The position numbers and the translations under genes are program-made. A stretch of 64,000 nt of DNA, taken from Nereocystis luetkeana. Its lineage: Eukaryota; Sar; Phaeophyceae; Laminariales; Laminariaceae. Where the stretch lies: NCBI GenBank assembly GCA_031213475.1, contig JARUPZ010000003.1, forward strand, positions 8,424,313-8,488,312, written 5' to 3'. Under the pieces are notes generated by a model. It saw only the letters and a program-made list of their open reading frames with translations. It was not told where the DNA came from and made no database searches. Of this stretch, positions 33,801 through 44,825 are shown in pieces; positions within the stretch are counted from its first letter, which is position 1, and every line of letters starts with the position of its first letter.

Positions 33801-36800
33801 TGCATTTCCTGATCTACTATGCTCAGAGCGAAAAATGTCTAATCAGTTCTTCGTCGCCCTCCCTCAACAAAATGCTCTTCCCACGTATGTAGGTGCCGGC
33901 CCTGCGGATGGTGCTAGATTTTGTTACGTACGTTAGCATGATGGGGTTTTTCGCCGGCTTCGTTCTTTTGAATGACGAGAACACGTTCGACTGGGCCGAG
34001 ATCGTCTTCGCTTTTTACGTCTGCGTAAGTGCTCCGTTTGGCGTTTTTTTTCGTTTTGCGTTTCTCAACGCGTGCGTTTGTGGATTTGACATAAAGTGTG
34101 TGCGCGAGAGTAGGCGATGTTTTACCTTTTGCCAGCGCCACCCCAGTATTCGCCTCGTCCGGGGAATATATCTGAACACGCGCGTACGTTCTCGTGGAGC
34201 ATCAACAACATTCACGATATAATCGACGAAACCACGACAGTTGACAATATTGTGGGACAACCTCGACGATTTATTCGTCTATGCTGAATCGACCGACTCA
34301 AAAGGATTATGCGCCCACTCTACGAGCGAAGGCCCGGCTGTTGGGGGCAGTACGCAGTATCTCTAGATGTGGACGCAAGTCGCTGACTTTATGCTCCCTG
34401 GTAGAAAAGTAGCACTATTCGTAGGCTTGTGGTGCACTTGATCCGTGGACTCACTTTGATCTTGCCCGCTCTTAATTATTCCGCCCCTCCCCTATTACAA
34501 CATTTACGAAACCAAATCGTACAAGGGAGCAATCCTAGCGAAGACAACAGGCTTTGCTGAAAACCCGCGGGAGTACTTTCTAGACAGGTGGAACGCGGTG
34601 GAGGTGACGTGTCTCTGCCTCATGTTCGTCAGCCTGAGTTTCCGTGCTTTTAGTCCCGCCGACTCGACCTTGTCGAGATCTCTGTACGCTCTGAGCGCAC
34701 CGTTGGCTTTCACAAGGATCCTGTTCTTCGGCCAGATTCTCCCCTCCCAGGGACCCATGATCCAGGTGAGTTGCAGTCCGAGCGGGGACGAGGGCGCTTT
34801 GTGTTACAAACACTTTCACCTAGCGAACAAAGCTTTGTACGGCAGTGTACGGTAGAGCGGGTTAGTACGTGTGGACAAAGGTATTGCTCCGCTTGGGTGT
34901 ACACTGTGTGATGCCGTACAAGCGTTGAGGTAAGTGCGATGAAAGTTATGGGTAAAGGGAGATGCACGGGTTATAGACGGGACGGGAGGTCCCGTCGAAT
35001 CTATGACGAAATTTCAACTTGCGGTAGCGCGCCGGATAGCGTGACTACGCCCTTCGGCGCGACGTGGAGAACGGAAATATGTCCATCCACCGTTGTCTGA
35101 TGCCGAATGCATACCATCCGGCCGTGCGCATCTACCGCCGGCATGCACAAAACGAGGTTGGCGGTGTGGGACAGGCAATGACGTATGCCTTACCGAGCCA
35201 CGATCCAAGCTCCTTCGGCCCTAATAACATTGCAAGAACCTCGACGATGAAACCCTATACACGTTACCCTGGCGGAGGCAGCTAATATAGTATTCCAGCC
35301 GGGGGTTGATGAAGCGATACGCCGAACTCATCCGTCACCAAGAGGTTTCGTTCGCGCTCCACAGGCTGACTTGTTCCGGTCTCGTCTGTGGCAGGTCCAA
35401 TATCTTGTCCACCCCTTTCTACAGGCCTATCGCAATGAAGTTTTATGAATAGAGTTTCATATCGGGGGTTCAATATCCCCTTCCCAATGCTTCCTTTACC
35501 GTGAACCGTTCACTAGGTATTTTTTTCAATGATGGGCGAGCTCGTCAAGTTCGGCGTGGTGATGCTCGTGGTGACGGGTGGTTTTGTGATGGCCTTCTAC
35601 AGTATATTCCATGCCAACGCAACCTTCGACCTGGTGAGGGTTCAGCTGGGTTTGCTACGCAGGCCGTGTGCTCTGGTTTGCGTTCGCCGTGTGCTCGCTG
35701 GTTGTCACCAAGCAAAAGGCAGCAGCTCCTTGTACCAGGGTGCCTCTTTCGCCGACATGAGTCAGACCGTCACAAACGGTCACGTGAACTATTTAAGTTT
35801 CCGCGTGAGCCGCGGCCGTTTGTTGTTTTGCAATAGAAAAGCCCGCCCCGTGTGCTGCGTGCCCGTCGCCGCAGGTTTGGCTGAACGCATTCCGGGCAAT
35901 GCTCGGAGAAGTCAGTTTTTTCCGTGTTTTCTCAGGAAGTGTTTTCGACGCCGTAGCGACGGCGCTGCTGGTGGCGTACCTGATGATCCTGACCGTCATG
36001 ATGCTCAACCTTCTTGTCGCGGTATTGAGCACAGCCCACGCCAGGATCGATATGAACATCGATCAAGAATACAAGGTCAGACAGTTTTCCCTATTACGGG
36101 CGGCCATAGTTAACAGGACCAAATATTGTTAGTAAAAATGGTTAAACATATAGGTTTTTATGTGTACCATAGGTCCTGTTACCTATGGTTCCCCGTAATA
36201 GTGCGTTGACACGACGAAATACAACACGGTACATAATTGATAGCGCTACGCCAAAACGCACACGTTGCAGCTTGGGACTATCGACAAATTGAGAGTAGTG
36301 GTCGTTGGCGTTATGTGGCTAAGGGGGACCGGGTGTGTAAGAGGTCGTGAAGCTGTATCCAACATAATATCCTCCCGACAATGTGGGTATCCAACAAACG
36401 ACAGGACGAGGGCAGCTTGAACAGTTGCGAGAATGCAGTGTAAACGTAGGTGTGGAACGACCCTCCGGCGTGGGTGACTATTAAAATAGAGTGTGAGTCA
36501 ATCATGGGTCTTTCGAGTTGAACTCGAACATTCACTTGCACGTATATGACTGCCAGCCCCGTCTCCGTCGCTCGATATTTCCCCCTTCCTCACTGGTTCA
36601 TATTTGCGATACTACACTTACAACAGTGATATATTACCACGACATGACTGCAGACGCAGCATGTGTCACCCACTTCAAAGCCGAGGCATTGAAGTTTTCA
36701 TCTCGCCGGTCATCAGGGCGACAAGCACAGGTGGCATACGAGCAACGAACGAAGAAAAACATCGATAACATTCCCAACAAAAGAATGTGACAGCGTACAC

Positions 36801-38252
36801 TCACGACCTCTGTCCACTGCCCCACCACCCACGCGTGGTATACGGCCGATCGCGCTAGGTTTCCAAGGCACGGCTGACGCAGCACTACGTGTCCGTCGTC
36901 GAGGTGGACTCGTTGCCTTCACCGTTTAACCTCCTGCAGTGCGTGCTCAGCTCGCCGATGTTGATGGTCGACTCGTGCTGCCACACCACGCTCCACACGG
37001 TCACTAAGCGCTTCGTCGGACGCGTCACATTCTGGGTGATGCTAGGGCCCGTCGCGGTGGCAACGGGGTGGCTGCTATGGTTATCGTCGATGCCGAAGAC
37101 GGTCACGGTGGTGTGGAGAATGCACGCCAGACGAACGATGCTAGAGAAGCTCGGGAGGGTACTCCTTGCCACAGCGAGCTGCACTGTTGTCGCCCCGTTC
37201 TGGCTACTCGCTCTGTGGGTCAAGGGCGGCTTAACGGGGATGCGGAGGGTGATGACTCGCGTAAGAAGCGGGATCGGACGCGTGTGCTGTCTCGAAGGGG
37301 ACAGAGTGACGACGGTGGGTATATCTAATCAGTCGTCTCGACAGGGCCTCGACGGGGGGGCTACTCGAAGGTTTGGAGATGAGCGCGAAGACGTCGTCAC
37401 GACCGTACTAAACAAAGAAGAGGGAGGTGAGAGATGCACTCCTGTCCGCTTGGAAAGGGTCATACCTGTCGGCAGGGGATTAGGCGACGGGAAGGCGTAG
37501 TAGCTGTTGTTGAAGAAGACGTGCACGTCCAGTTCCCAGGAAGGCAAAAAATCGTGCCTAACTGACATCGCTTGCGATGGTCAATGCTAATAGTAAAGAA
37601 AGGATGATCAGAGCGATTGGAGGCAGTGGTTTAAGGCTCGTCAATTTTATGAGTGTGCGTAGAGGTTGAGACGGGTTTACCTAGGAGCGACATCCCTGCC
37701 ATGGGCAAAAGCTTGTCCAATCTTGGGAAACTCTGATACTTGTATCTTCAACGCGCTACCCCCCCGAGTATACCGAACATACACCCAATTTTTTATTTGG
37801 ACCTTTCTCCCGTTGGATCGTTCGCAGGCCTAGGGGTTGGTGAGCTGCAGAAATATCTGGACAATCCTATGAGCGATCCAGACGTTCGACGGGACGAAGA
37901 GACACGAGCTACGACCATGGAGCATATGAAATTGCTGAGGAACAGGCTGGAGGCAACGACGAAGGACCATATCGACGAGCTGCAGGCTTACCTCGTCTGG
38001 GCGACCGAGGAGCTTTCTCGGCAAGGAGATCACAAAGCAGCGAACACAGAGGGGGACACATGCAGAACAGCAAGACACAAGTCGAGATCGAGCGAGCTAG
38101 AGCATACCTTGTACGCCAGGTTCCATGAGCTTGACCGAGAATTGGACAGGAGGACGGAAAAAGTAGAGGAAAGGATGGGGGCGCGGATCGATCAGCGGTT
38201 GAATGATCTAGCGCAGAAGTTGAGTATGTTACTCGGGAAGGTTTCTGGGTAG
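23557..38252 (+). CDS. ankyrin-repeat TRP/polycystin-like cation channel, spliced gene model
   Basis: Exons in my model: 23,555-23,778; 24,982-25,095; 25,926-26,051; 27,379-27,516; 28,553-28,690; 29,314-29,439; 31,940-32,050; 32,442-32,570; 32,872-33,181; 33,562-33,695; 33,893-34,024; 34,526-34,765; 35,517-35,633; 35,875-36,075; 36,859-37,426; 37,828-38,252. All introns are GT-AG and the phases agree throughout, giving about 1,076 residues from ATG 23,557 (more with the upstream exon). Order: degenerate ankyrin-like repeats (1-368), a pre-channel domain (369-516), six membrane segments with a pore loop (about 523-731), two more hydrophobic segments (about 802-822 and 845-866), and a coiled coil (from about 940). 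Expected to be a membrane cation channel, perhaps calcium-conducting; ion, gating and membrane are not shown by the sequence. The earliest exons are least certain. A 57-bp candidate exon at 30,577-30,633 fits in phase. Confidence 0.8.
24982..25095 (+). CDS. channel gene exon 2 (one ankyrin-like repeat)
   Basis: 38 codons, phase 0 on both sides (CCGTACAG|GTG ... GAG|GTGAGC). GEDGSSLLTAAAEGGNETVF follows the ankyrin pattern D-G-x-x-x-L-x-x-A-A-x-x-G. Confidence 0.75.
25685..25880. repeat. 50-bp tandem repeat in intron 2
   Basis: About 3.7 units of period 50 bp. Each contains GCAGTAGACCGATGCTACTC or a close variant followed by ACGCAGACCACGTAGTAGTG. It ends about 45 bp before the exon 3 acceptor. 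Confidence 0.85.
25926..26051 (+). CDS. channel gene exon 3 (one ankyrin-like repeat)
   Basis: 42 codons, phase 0, acceptor CTTGTGAG, donor AAG|GTGAGC. NGEARCLMKMAAKSGNVGIF fits the repeat pattern. The acceptor has a weak pyrimidine tract, so the 5' edge is less certain. Confidence 0.65.
27379..27516 (+). CDS. channel gene exon 4 (one ankyrin-like repeat)
   Basis: 46 codons, phase 0, acceptor TTTTCGGTCAG, donor AGG|GTGGGT. SETGIVVEAARSGSGAMIDL is a degenerate ankyrin repeat. The preceding intron carries TACCAGGTA (27,281-27,289), the only exact copy of the motif inside the gene. Confidence 0.7.
27846..27873. repeat. (TA)n microsatellite in an intron
   Basis: About 14 TA units after a run of C, inside the intron between exons 4 and 5. 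Confidence 0.95.
28553..28690 (+). CDS. channel gene exon 5 (one ankyrin-like repeat)
   Basis: 46 codons, the same length and phase as exon 4. GPRHMSALMVAAETGSLEAV is a clear ankyrin pattern. The acceptor is GGCCGCTCCAG and the donor is ATC|GTGAGC. Confidence 0.78.
29314..29439 (+). CDS. channel gene exon 6 (one ankyrin repeat, best match)
   Basis: 42 codons, phase 0. KDTRGMTALYYAANSGVLEI is the most canonical ankyrin repeat of the gene. The acceptor is CTAACGTAAG and the donor is AAG|GTGCGC. Confidence 0.8.
29440..31939. other. 2.5-kb intron with one possible small exon
   Basis: No clear exon. The best candidate is 30,577-30,633 (19 codons, MLDEYRAALATCCAKLSTP, phase 0, donor GTCAGT). It would fit between exons 6 and 7, but the acceptor AATAAG is poor. 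Confidence 0.4.
31940..32050 (+). CDS. channel gene exon 7 (end of the ankyrin-like region)
   Basis: 37 codons, phase 0, acceptor GATATCCCAG. GAVSYLLQHGAKPGALDLIR resembles the second helix and loop of an ankyrin repeat. Confidence 0.7.
32442..32570 (+). CDS. channel gene exon 8
   Basis: 43 codons, phase 0, between GATGTGTGCAG and CAG|GTTAGG. Encodes PGMSLSVALTKASRRAVEGE, probably helical and linking the repeats to the channel part. No named domain recognised. Confidence 0.6.
32872..33181 (+). CDS. channel gene exon 9 (pre-channel domain)
   Basis: 103 codons plus one base. Contains AAVDDLLLEVLEHLPRTVMG and CTTPLVLNFMWRKFTKGLPS, conserved-looking sequence just before the membrane part. The donor G|GTTAGT is phase 1, which matches exon 10. 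Alternative in-phase acceptors at 32,824 or 32,761 would lengthen it. Confidence 0.78.
33562..33695 (+). CDS. channel gene exon 10
   Basis: Begins in phase 1 after CGGCTCCCCAG and completes the split Gly codon of exon 9. Encodes KLSSFTYFPGARFIIVGLLA and ends PDSYYK|GTGAGC. It leads directly into the first membrane segment. Confidence 0.85.
33893..34024 (+). CDS. channel gene exon 11 (membrane segments S1 and start of S2)
   Basis: 44 codons, phase 0. MVLDFVTYVSMMGFFAGFVL is a long hydrophobic helix (S1). WAEIVFAFYVC begins S2 and stops at the donor C|GTAAGT. Confidence 0.88.
34526..34765 (+). CDS. channel gene exon 12 (S3 and S4)
   Basis: 80 codons, phase 0. The YFLDRWN motif precedes S3 (AVEVTCLCLMFVSLSFRAF); S4 is LYALSAPLAFTRILFFGQIL. 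S4 has only one Arg, so it is not a voltage sensor of the K+/Na+ channel type; this fits TRP and polycystin channels. Acceptor ATCGTACAAG, donor CAG|GTGAGT. Confidence 0.88.
35517..35633 (+). CDS. channel gene exon 13 (S5)
   Basis: 39 codons, phase 0, acceptor CGTTCACTAG. After SMMGELVKFG comes the S5 helix VVMLVVTGGFVMAFYSIF. The donor is CTG|GTGAGG. Confidence 0.88.
35875..36075 (+). CDS. channel gene exon 14 (pore loop and S6)
   Basis: 67 codons, phase 0. The pore loop VWLNAFRAMLGEVSFF has an acidic residue where TRP/polycystin selectivity filters usually carry one. S6 is ALLVAYLMILTVMMLNLLVA, followed by the conserved-looking TAHARIDMNIDQEYK. The donor is AAG|GTCAGA. Confidence 0.92.
36091..36201. 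mobile_element. M1 MITE inside the intron after the pore exon
   Basis: 111 bp with ends CTATTACGGGCGGCCATAGT and CCTATGGTTCCCCGTAATAG. It begins 16 bp after the splice donor of exon 14. TA on both sides is the likely target duplication. Confidence 0.9.
36859..37426 (+). CDS. channel gene exon 15 (post-S6 region with two extra hydrophobic segments)
   Basis: 189 codons plus one base, acceptor ATCGCGCTAG. VSKARLTQHYVSVVEVDSLP continues the S6-proximal helix. Two further hydrophobic stretches follow: FWVMLGPVAVATGWLLWL and VLLATASCTVVAPFWLLALW. The donor G|GTGAGA (phase 1) matches exon 16. An earlier donor at 37,261 would give a shorter exon but a phase that fits exon 16 less well. Confidence 0.82.
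37828..38252 (+). CDS. channel gene exon 16 (C-terminal coiled coil, stop TAG)
   Basis: Starts in phase 1 after CGTTCGCAG. ELQKYLDNPMSDPDVRRDEE is followed by long charged helices with heptad character (EHMKLLRNRLEATTKDHIDE; RFHELDRELDRRTEKVEERM), ending LGKVSG and TAG at 38,250-38,252. The coiled coil could mediate tetramer assembly, as in several TRP channels (inference). Confidence 0.85.
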
Positions 38253-41200
38253 GGTGGACCACGATGTGACCGCACGCGCGCGTCGTGAACGCCATACTCG
38301 GCTTCCTTGCACGTCGTCGTGGATCTCGAAGTTTGTCAATGCCGGCGAGGTTTGGTAGTCTGTTTTCGAACACGGAGCTAAACGAGGGCCGAACGCAACG
38401 TGGCGCGTATCACGCACGGCGTGCAGGTCTCATGCCGAACTTTGTACCCCGACAAGGGACCGATCTACTTGTAGCAACAGACTAGACCCGGAAGATGATT
38501 CAGCCGAGGACAAGTTTGATTGCTCGCTTTATGGATTGTGATTGTTGTTCAGAACACTACTAACAACTCGAAACAAATGGAGCGGCGGTGCAGCGGTCCT
38601 GTGGCGGCAGTCAAGGAAATCGAAGGTCGGTTTTGCCATCTTTGAATTGTGCTTATTGACGGCAAGCGAGCCATGCCGCCGAGGCTTCAAATACATATCA
38701 TTTGGCTAGGTTGGTTATGCGGTGGCCGCAAGCGAACGTGACCAAAACTGACGAAGGCATGTGGATCTGTGTATATGCAGCCGCACAGATTCCGAGTGGT
38801 GACGACGCGCGCTGAGTACATTGCGATGCGCCTGGGTTCGGAAGAAAAGCAAAGATAGGAAGGATTTTCTCTGGCAAGTCGTCAAGAGTTCGCTTAAATA
38901 TCTCTGCTAGTGCGGCGTATGTTCACTACAGTCTGCGGCCTGGTAGTCTACGTACGTCATCGTAGTACAAAAGTATACCCTCCTGAAGTAAGCTTCTCGA
39001 ACCTGTGGATGCACCACTCCTCCTAACTACTGTGACACGGCAAACAGCCACTGTACGGGTTATCGCCACCGAGGGAAGATGTAGGCACAGCCTGACCCTT
39101 TCTGAAGCTACGTGTAACAGCTCGCAAAACACTGTAGTAGGCGTCGAGTCGCTAAGAGTCCTACGATATAAGCTCCGTGACCCTAGCGTTTCAGGGGTGC
39201 ATACCAAAGCAATCCCGTGTCTAGGCGGCTCTTTGCTTATGAACAATCCATGTTTGTGTATGTGAACACGATCAACGCAGTACCAGGTACAAACGAGACG
39301 ACAAGGGGTTTGTCGAATATGTTGAGCTATTTCAGCCCATAGGGCACCGAATCACCTGTGATACGGCAGCCTTCCGCCGTAAAACCATTTACTTGGTCCA
39401 AGCTCCAAACATCTCAGGCAGGATTACCTGTTTGTTGAGCGCAAGCAGACCTCTTGTGGGCAGGCGTGTGGGGGGCCTTATTTGAGTCGGACATTATTGA
39501 TTTTTTCGGTCAAAACATTCAACGCGGCGGATGGACAGCGGTACAACGGACGCGTTGGTGGGTACAGCGGATCATGATAGGCGCGAGTTCTAATGGCCAG
39601 GTATAAAATATATTAGGTCTTATTTTTCTTTTGTGATTGTGTCGAGTAAACACGATGTTGCGTTGCAGCTAGTTTTTGGTTTTCCTGGAATCAGGACGAC
39701 GTGCTCCGTTCGGGAACCTATCTTGGAAACTTCAAGAGCTAGGCTCTTGTCCATATTATTAACCAAACTTCCGCCGGGCGCTCGCAAGTACAGTTAGGGC
39801 CCATCTTAAGGGGGATTTTGATTTTTTTCAATTTGATTTGTTTGTTTGTTTTTTTTAATTTTTGATTTGCATCTGATTGGCCGAAGAGTGAACGACCAAG
39901 CAGGCAAATTAAAAAAATTGAATTTGAGCGAAACGGCTTTTGGGGCTTTTTTCGTGTGATTTTTCGAATTCCTATTTGGAGTTTGGGAGTTCCTCGGACT
40001 TGGCCTAGCATGTTCATGGTGGGTCAACACCCTCGGCGGAGTCTGGGGTGATTTTAGGCCGCTTCGGCGACCACGATCGAGGCGATAAAACCCGAACCTC
40101 AACGAGAGGTGACCGGATCAATACCCGCGCCCACACTCACACACCATAGCACATCGTACCCCGGCGGTGGCGCCTTAAAAGTAATCATGGCGGCCGCAAT
40201 CCCAATTTTGAGGCCTGCTCGATCGGCCAACAATCGCAAAAACCGAGCAAATGAGCAAACCAACGAAGGATACGCTCGGGACCTCGATAGCTGCATCACC
40301 GCTGCTGTTCCGCACGTGGCGCTTGAGGGCTTCCTCCGCCCACCCAAGACCCCCTGAGAGTGATAGCTTCCTATCCTGCGCGACCAAAACGAGAAAGAGG
40401 CTGACGGTGGCGCGCCGGCGGAAGCGCAAACCTTCGCTCTCGTCTACGCTCCTCGCTGTTTGTCTGCTGGGCGTTGTGTGACACGGCACGTTCTTCCTGA
40501 AATATTTTTCGATTGACAACTTGTACGTTGTTCCCCGATAGGACACAAGCACGTTTTGTTTTCGAAATCGAATTAAAATTCATTGAAATTAAATTTTTAC
40601 CATCAAAGAGCGTTCCCCGTTAAAATGGGCCCCTATCCCGCAATCCCGTTTCTAACTCAAAACACCCCGGCGCTGTAGCACCTTACCGTTACCGGCGATG
40701 GAGAGGCCATCTTGATTTTACTCAGCGAGCCCGTCAGAGGAATTTCCTGCTCAAATTCGGCGGCGAGGATCATGTGGCCGCCGGCTTTGAAAGCGGCTGA
40801 TCGAGTGTGAAAACATGAGGCTTATCTCCACATACGTCATCATGGTAATATTTGTCGGATATTTTCGCCTCAAAAGATTGTGCTGCATACCGGTATACTA
40901 TGACCAAGTTACCACACCCCCTGAGACGAATTTCAGACCCGTGTAAACGGAAGTGATGGCTTTGGAAAAATTTCGCCGAGAAGGTTGCACAGACGTATCG
41001 CTCGGTGTATACGCCCTCCCGTTGTCGAAAACCCCAGCCTTGAACATCGTATGGGGGGGGGGGGGTGCGCTCTCTTGCCTATCATTTTTCGAGGTTACAC
41101 CGCATAGATAGGCGTATCGGGTTGAGCCGCATATTTGTGAAACGTACCTTGTCAGATACGTAGGACTAGAGGCTGCATTTGGATGCCGACATCAGTTTAT

Positions 41201-42868
41201 TCCCCCTACCTTGCTTCGTCTACCTTTCCTTGGTTGGCAAGCTCTAGTTATCGGCACCACTGTACTGACACAGAGCGAGCGGCATCGCCGGCATCATTAA
41301 GTACATTATAGTTGGATTGAAGTGAAGACATCAAGATTTCGTGCTCTCACGAGCATTTGTTTCTCGTCTGTGGAACTGCAGCTGTGGTTTCGCCCACACA
41401 GAAGATGCAGACGCCCGTTCTAGTGTAGAACTCGGATCCGTCCGTACTGAATGCGACAGACAGGTAACACCCAGACCATAGTAATTTCGTCAGACATGAG
41501 GGACGAGCCCGTAGCATCACACGAACACTATCAATCCAATAAAACACGAGACGAAATTCGGCTGCTACACGATAATTCGCTATCGTGGGCCAAATTTTTC
41601 GACCTCCCTATCTAACCCTGCCCCTGTCCGCCGGTACTGCATGCAACCCTCTCGGCACTGTATCCGCTGTCCCCGGTGCAAGCGATGGCTCGTGTGTACG
41701 ACACACACACCGTGAAGCAGATATGGTGTTCATCGCGAGATCGTCGACTCCTATCTGGACCGTGGATCCGATCACGGCACTTTTATCTTCTCCCGAGAGC
41801 ACATACTGTAGCCGTTACCGCTGGAGCTAGCCGGTTCAGCGCAAATGTATGTACCGCGTTTGGGATGATCAGTAAGTTTTGCCTGTTGTGCACAATGCCA
41901 GCCACAATTCCTATACAAACTGCGTATCTGCGCTGTGCGTTCGTGGTGGCTGTGTTCCGGTGCTGTGGAACCTTCAGTACGACTCTCTACGTACCAGTGC
42001 CGTATTGTCTCGTTGTATTGCCACAGGTGACCCCTGCAACATACTACGGGATCGATGAAGACAACTACAGAACGTCTACTATAAGGATTTTGTCCTACTA
42101 CTACTAAGTCGCCCAGTGACCGATGTTACGACGTTCGTCGTGGAAGCAAATGCATTTTCTCCCTGCTACATTTACGAACGCTTGCAGTTTATGGTCGTTA
42201 ATGAAAGTTGAAGCCGTTTCGCTGTCGATCCGGAGGACGCTTCGAGGGTGGTTGTACTGGCTACTAGTGGGGCTCGCGACAGTTTGAACTACGTACTTCT
42301 GAAAGGCGGGTGTTGCCCCCACCTGGGTGCACGTTTACTGTAGTTTCGAGACCGCCACGTCGGGTCCATGGACAACGGATATATTAAAGAACGGATGCCC
42401 GCGGACGAGAAAGTGCACAAATCTGTTCTCTCAGTTCGGGGTCTTCTCCCTGAGTGTTTGGCACTGCGATGACGCTATTGCCGGACTTAAGAGTCCCAAC
42501 CTGGGAGGCAGTCGGTATTAAGGACAATTGTTCAGTCGCTACGGCGAACCATTTGCTCGCGCCTCATCATTATTCACACACCCTCCCTCCTATCCCTCCC
42601 ACTCCGACCCCCCCCCCCCCCCCCCTCTCGCCCTCGATCTCGCTTCGCTACCTCTCTCTTCTTTCCAGTGGAGTTGGAATGATATTGATTCAAGCACGAA
42701 AATGTCAGTAAAAACCATTCTTGACATGAAACAAAATAAACACTGGCATGACGACCCTAAAACCACAATGTATGTTTGTAAAATTGTGGCAGGTCCTGCC
42801 ACAAGAAATGCGGGCGTCGTCTTCGTTCCTTCGACTACTGTATGTGTTTTCCTTTTAGCGTGTCGACA
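38253..42868. other. no recognisable gene for 4.6 kb
   Basis: Short frames only. An AT-rich patch lies at 39,810-39,990 and a run of G at about 41,052. TACCAGGTA lies at 39,281-39,289 and the variant TACCGGTA near 40,890. The 3' UTR of the channel gene must begin here, but I see no defensible polyadenylation signal. Confidence 0.35.
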
Positions 42869-43115
42869 CGTTCTATGATAGAGGTAGCACATTTCCGCAA
42901 ATTGGTTTTCTGAACAACGAGGATCCCTGACCCAAAATCGTCGGAATACCAATCTTGTTTCGAAAAAATATGCTTTTGTATACTCGAGGGCGGTGGTGTT
43001 TTGTTTTTCGGGATGGAATTTGAGTTTTTTTGCTGAAGTCATTCTTTGGGTGAGGTGGGGAGGTTCTCAAGTGAGGAGCCTCAGAACATTTAGGGTGAAC
43101 CTCTATCGTAGAACG
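42869..43115. mobile_element. family E element with 16-bp terminal inverted repeats, copy 1
   Basis: Left end CGTTCTATGATAGAGG and right end CCTCTATCGTAGAACG are inverted complements with one mismatch. The 247-bp interior is homologous, reversed, to 63,115-63,363 (for example ATCGTCGGAATACC). No coding capacity: a MITE-like DNA element. Confidence 0.75.
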
Positions 43116-43469
43116 CCTCTGTCCCAGCGGGGCTATGGCGGTGATCATGACCGTGTGGGCACCGCTGCCACCACGGCCAGTCAGCAGGCGACAAACCATA
43201 CGGCAACTTCCTGTTCGCATTGTACATGAGTCACACGCGGAACCCAGGCTAGGTGCTACCTTATTCAACCTACAAGCCTCATTGTTTGCGGTACTCAATC
43301 GCATGGATGATACATGTGGTTGGACATATATATATATATGTCGTCTTCACCTCTTCCGTCGACGGCGAATCGAAAGGTTAGAAAGGACAAGGTAAGCAAC
43401 GCAAACACACGGCTTGAAATTCAGGCCAATTACTAATTACCTCAAGCGGACACCGCTATCCTCGGAGGG

Positions 43470-43612
43470 GCCGACCTCTTGCTCGACGTCGACGGGCGGA
43501 TTAGTCTCGTCTGCGGGAATGCCTCACACGGTTCGACCCGAAGTTGTATGATATGACAACTGCCCCGCTCAGCTTGAAAGTCCGCATGCCAGAGGTCAAC
43601 GTGACCGAAGAC
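43470..43612 (+). mobile_element. LINE coding fragment, decayed
   Basis: Matches the LINE region coding for the stretch before the C-terminal domain: TTCGACCCGAAGTTGTATGA and GCCCCGCTCAGCTTGAAAGT align with the full-length copy. Both ends are lost. Confidence 0.75.
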
Positions 43613-44680
43613 TCGGCATTTGGGGAGTTCGACGTGCGTGGTTTTCAACCGAAAACCGCAAGCCGACTTGTTCGGTCGTTTCTGCGTTGGCTCCCGTATA
43701 CCGAACCAGGGATGGTTTGGTCATTTTTCTTCTCTCGGAGAGCAAACGGAAGGCGTCAAACGGGGTGCCCCTAACGATTGAATTATAATCTGGAGTAAGA
43801 TACGACTATAAGGAAGTTCATCCGTTTTTTATGCTGGGGCAGCGCGTGCCGGTACTATGCTTTGGAGTTAAGAGTACACGGGCGTGTCGAGTGCATTTTG
43901 ATATACGACGAGTTCCGCATACATCAAGAAAAGGACACATATTGAGGCGTTCGACGAGTATTCCCGTTTTTTATCAAAGTTTGATCTTAACAACGTTCGG
44001 CGTAAGTCGGAATAGCTATGGCGCGGATGTCGTACTTCTTGCTAGGCGGTTTGAGCTCACGCGTAACAAGTGTTCAACAGTTTCGACGCGGCGGTCTGCT
44101 GTACGCGTTAATATCTAAGCGCCAGAATCTTTGTCGACACCCAGCCGCCGTCCTCTTAGTCAACGTAGATTGGGCGATCTGTCCGCCCTTTACGTAATTA
44201 TGTGTGATTTGTAGGGTTTTCCTACTGTTCTCGGCGACACGTAGTGCGCCCCTGCTCTCTTATAAAGAAAGGAGTAGGTGTACCTATATACCATGCTACT
44301 CGTGCGCCGGGTGCGGTTGGGTTGTATGTAGCTCGACCTCAACCTATGGCGTGGGAGCAGGAGATAAATACCAAATACCAGGTATAATATTACAGCATAT
44401 ATATATATATATGTAGACCGTTCGGAAAGGCGCCTCGCATCGCCGTGTCGTGGTATCCCTATACGTCATCAACACATAAATATGCATCCCACCCGGAGAA
44501 ATATAACTCTCTCGGCAATCTCCGCAGATGAACTACAGCTATGTACATGGATCACACGCAAACAATAATCATACAACTTGTACATCAGACATCGACGCGA
44601 CTAAGCTGACGAGTGGCGACTATGTTTTACACCATTTATTATCTTCGCCAGACTCTCGCGTTCCCTCCCAGCGGTACCTC
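43613..44680. other. unrecognised spacer
   Basis: No gene was recognised. TACCAGGTA lies at 44,376-44,384 next to a short (AT)n tract (44,397-44,412). Confidence 0.35.
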
Positions 44681-44684
44681 AAAC

Positions 44685-44825
44685 CCAGGGTCAGAGAGCG
44701 GGTATTCCTCTCTCCTTCCGCTACGGCTCTCCTCCCACTACCGTTCGTGCCTTAATTTGGTACGTGGAAGTTATTCAGCGTTTGGCGTTCGTCGACTCGG
44801 GCCCAATCTCGCACACTCACGCGGT
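44685..44825 (-). mobile_element. decayed tRNA-derived SINE fragment
   Basis: The order CCTTCCGCTACGG, CGTGCCTTAATTT, TTATTCAGC, TCGTCGACTCG, then the ACTCACGCGG end follows the SINE body of the intact copies with many substitutions. The tRNA-like head is not visible. Confidence 0.55.

Noticed and set aside
40085..40150. tRNA-like stretch with GGTATTGATCC on the - strand
   Set aside because: Only a loose box-B match; no box A at the right distance and no stems.
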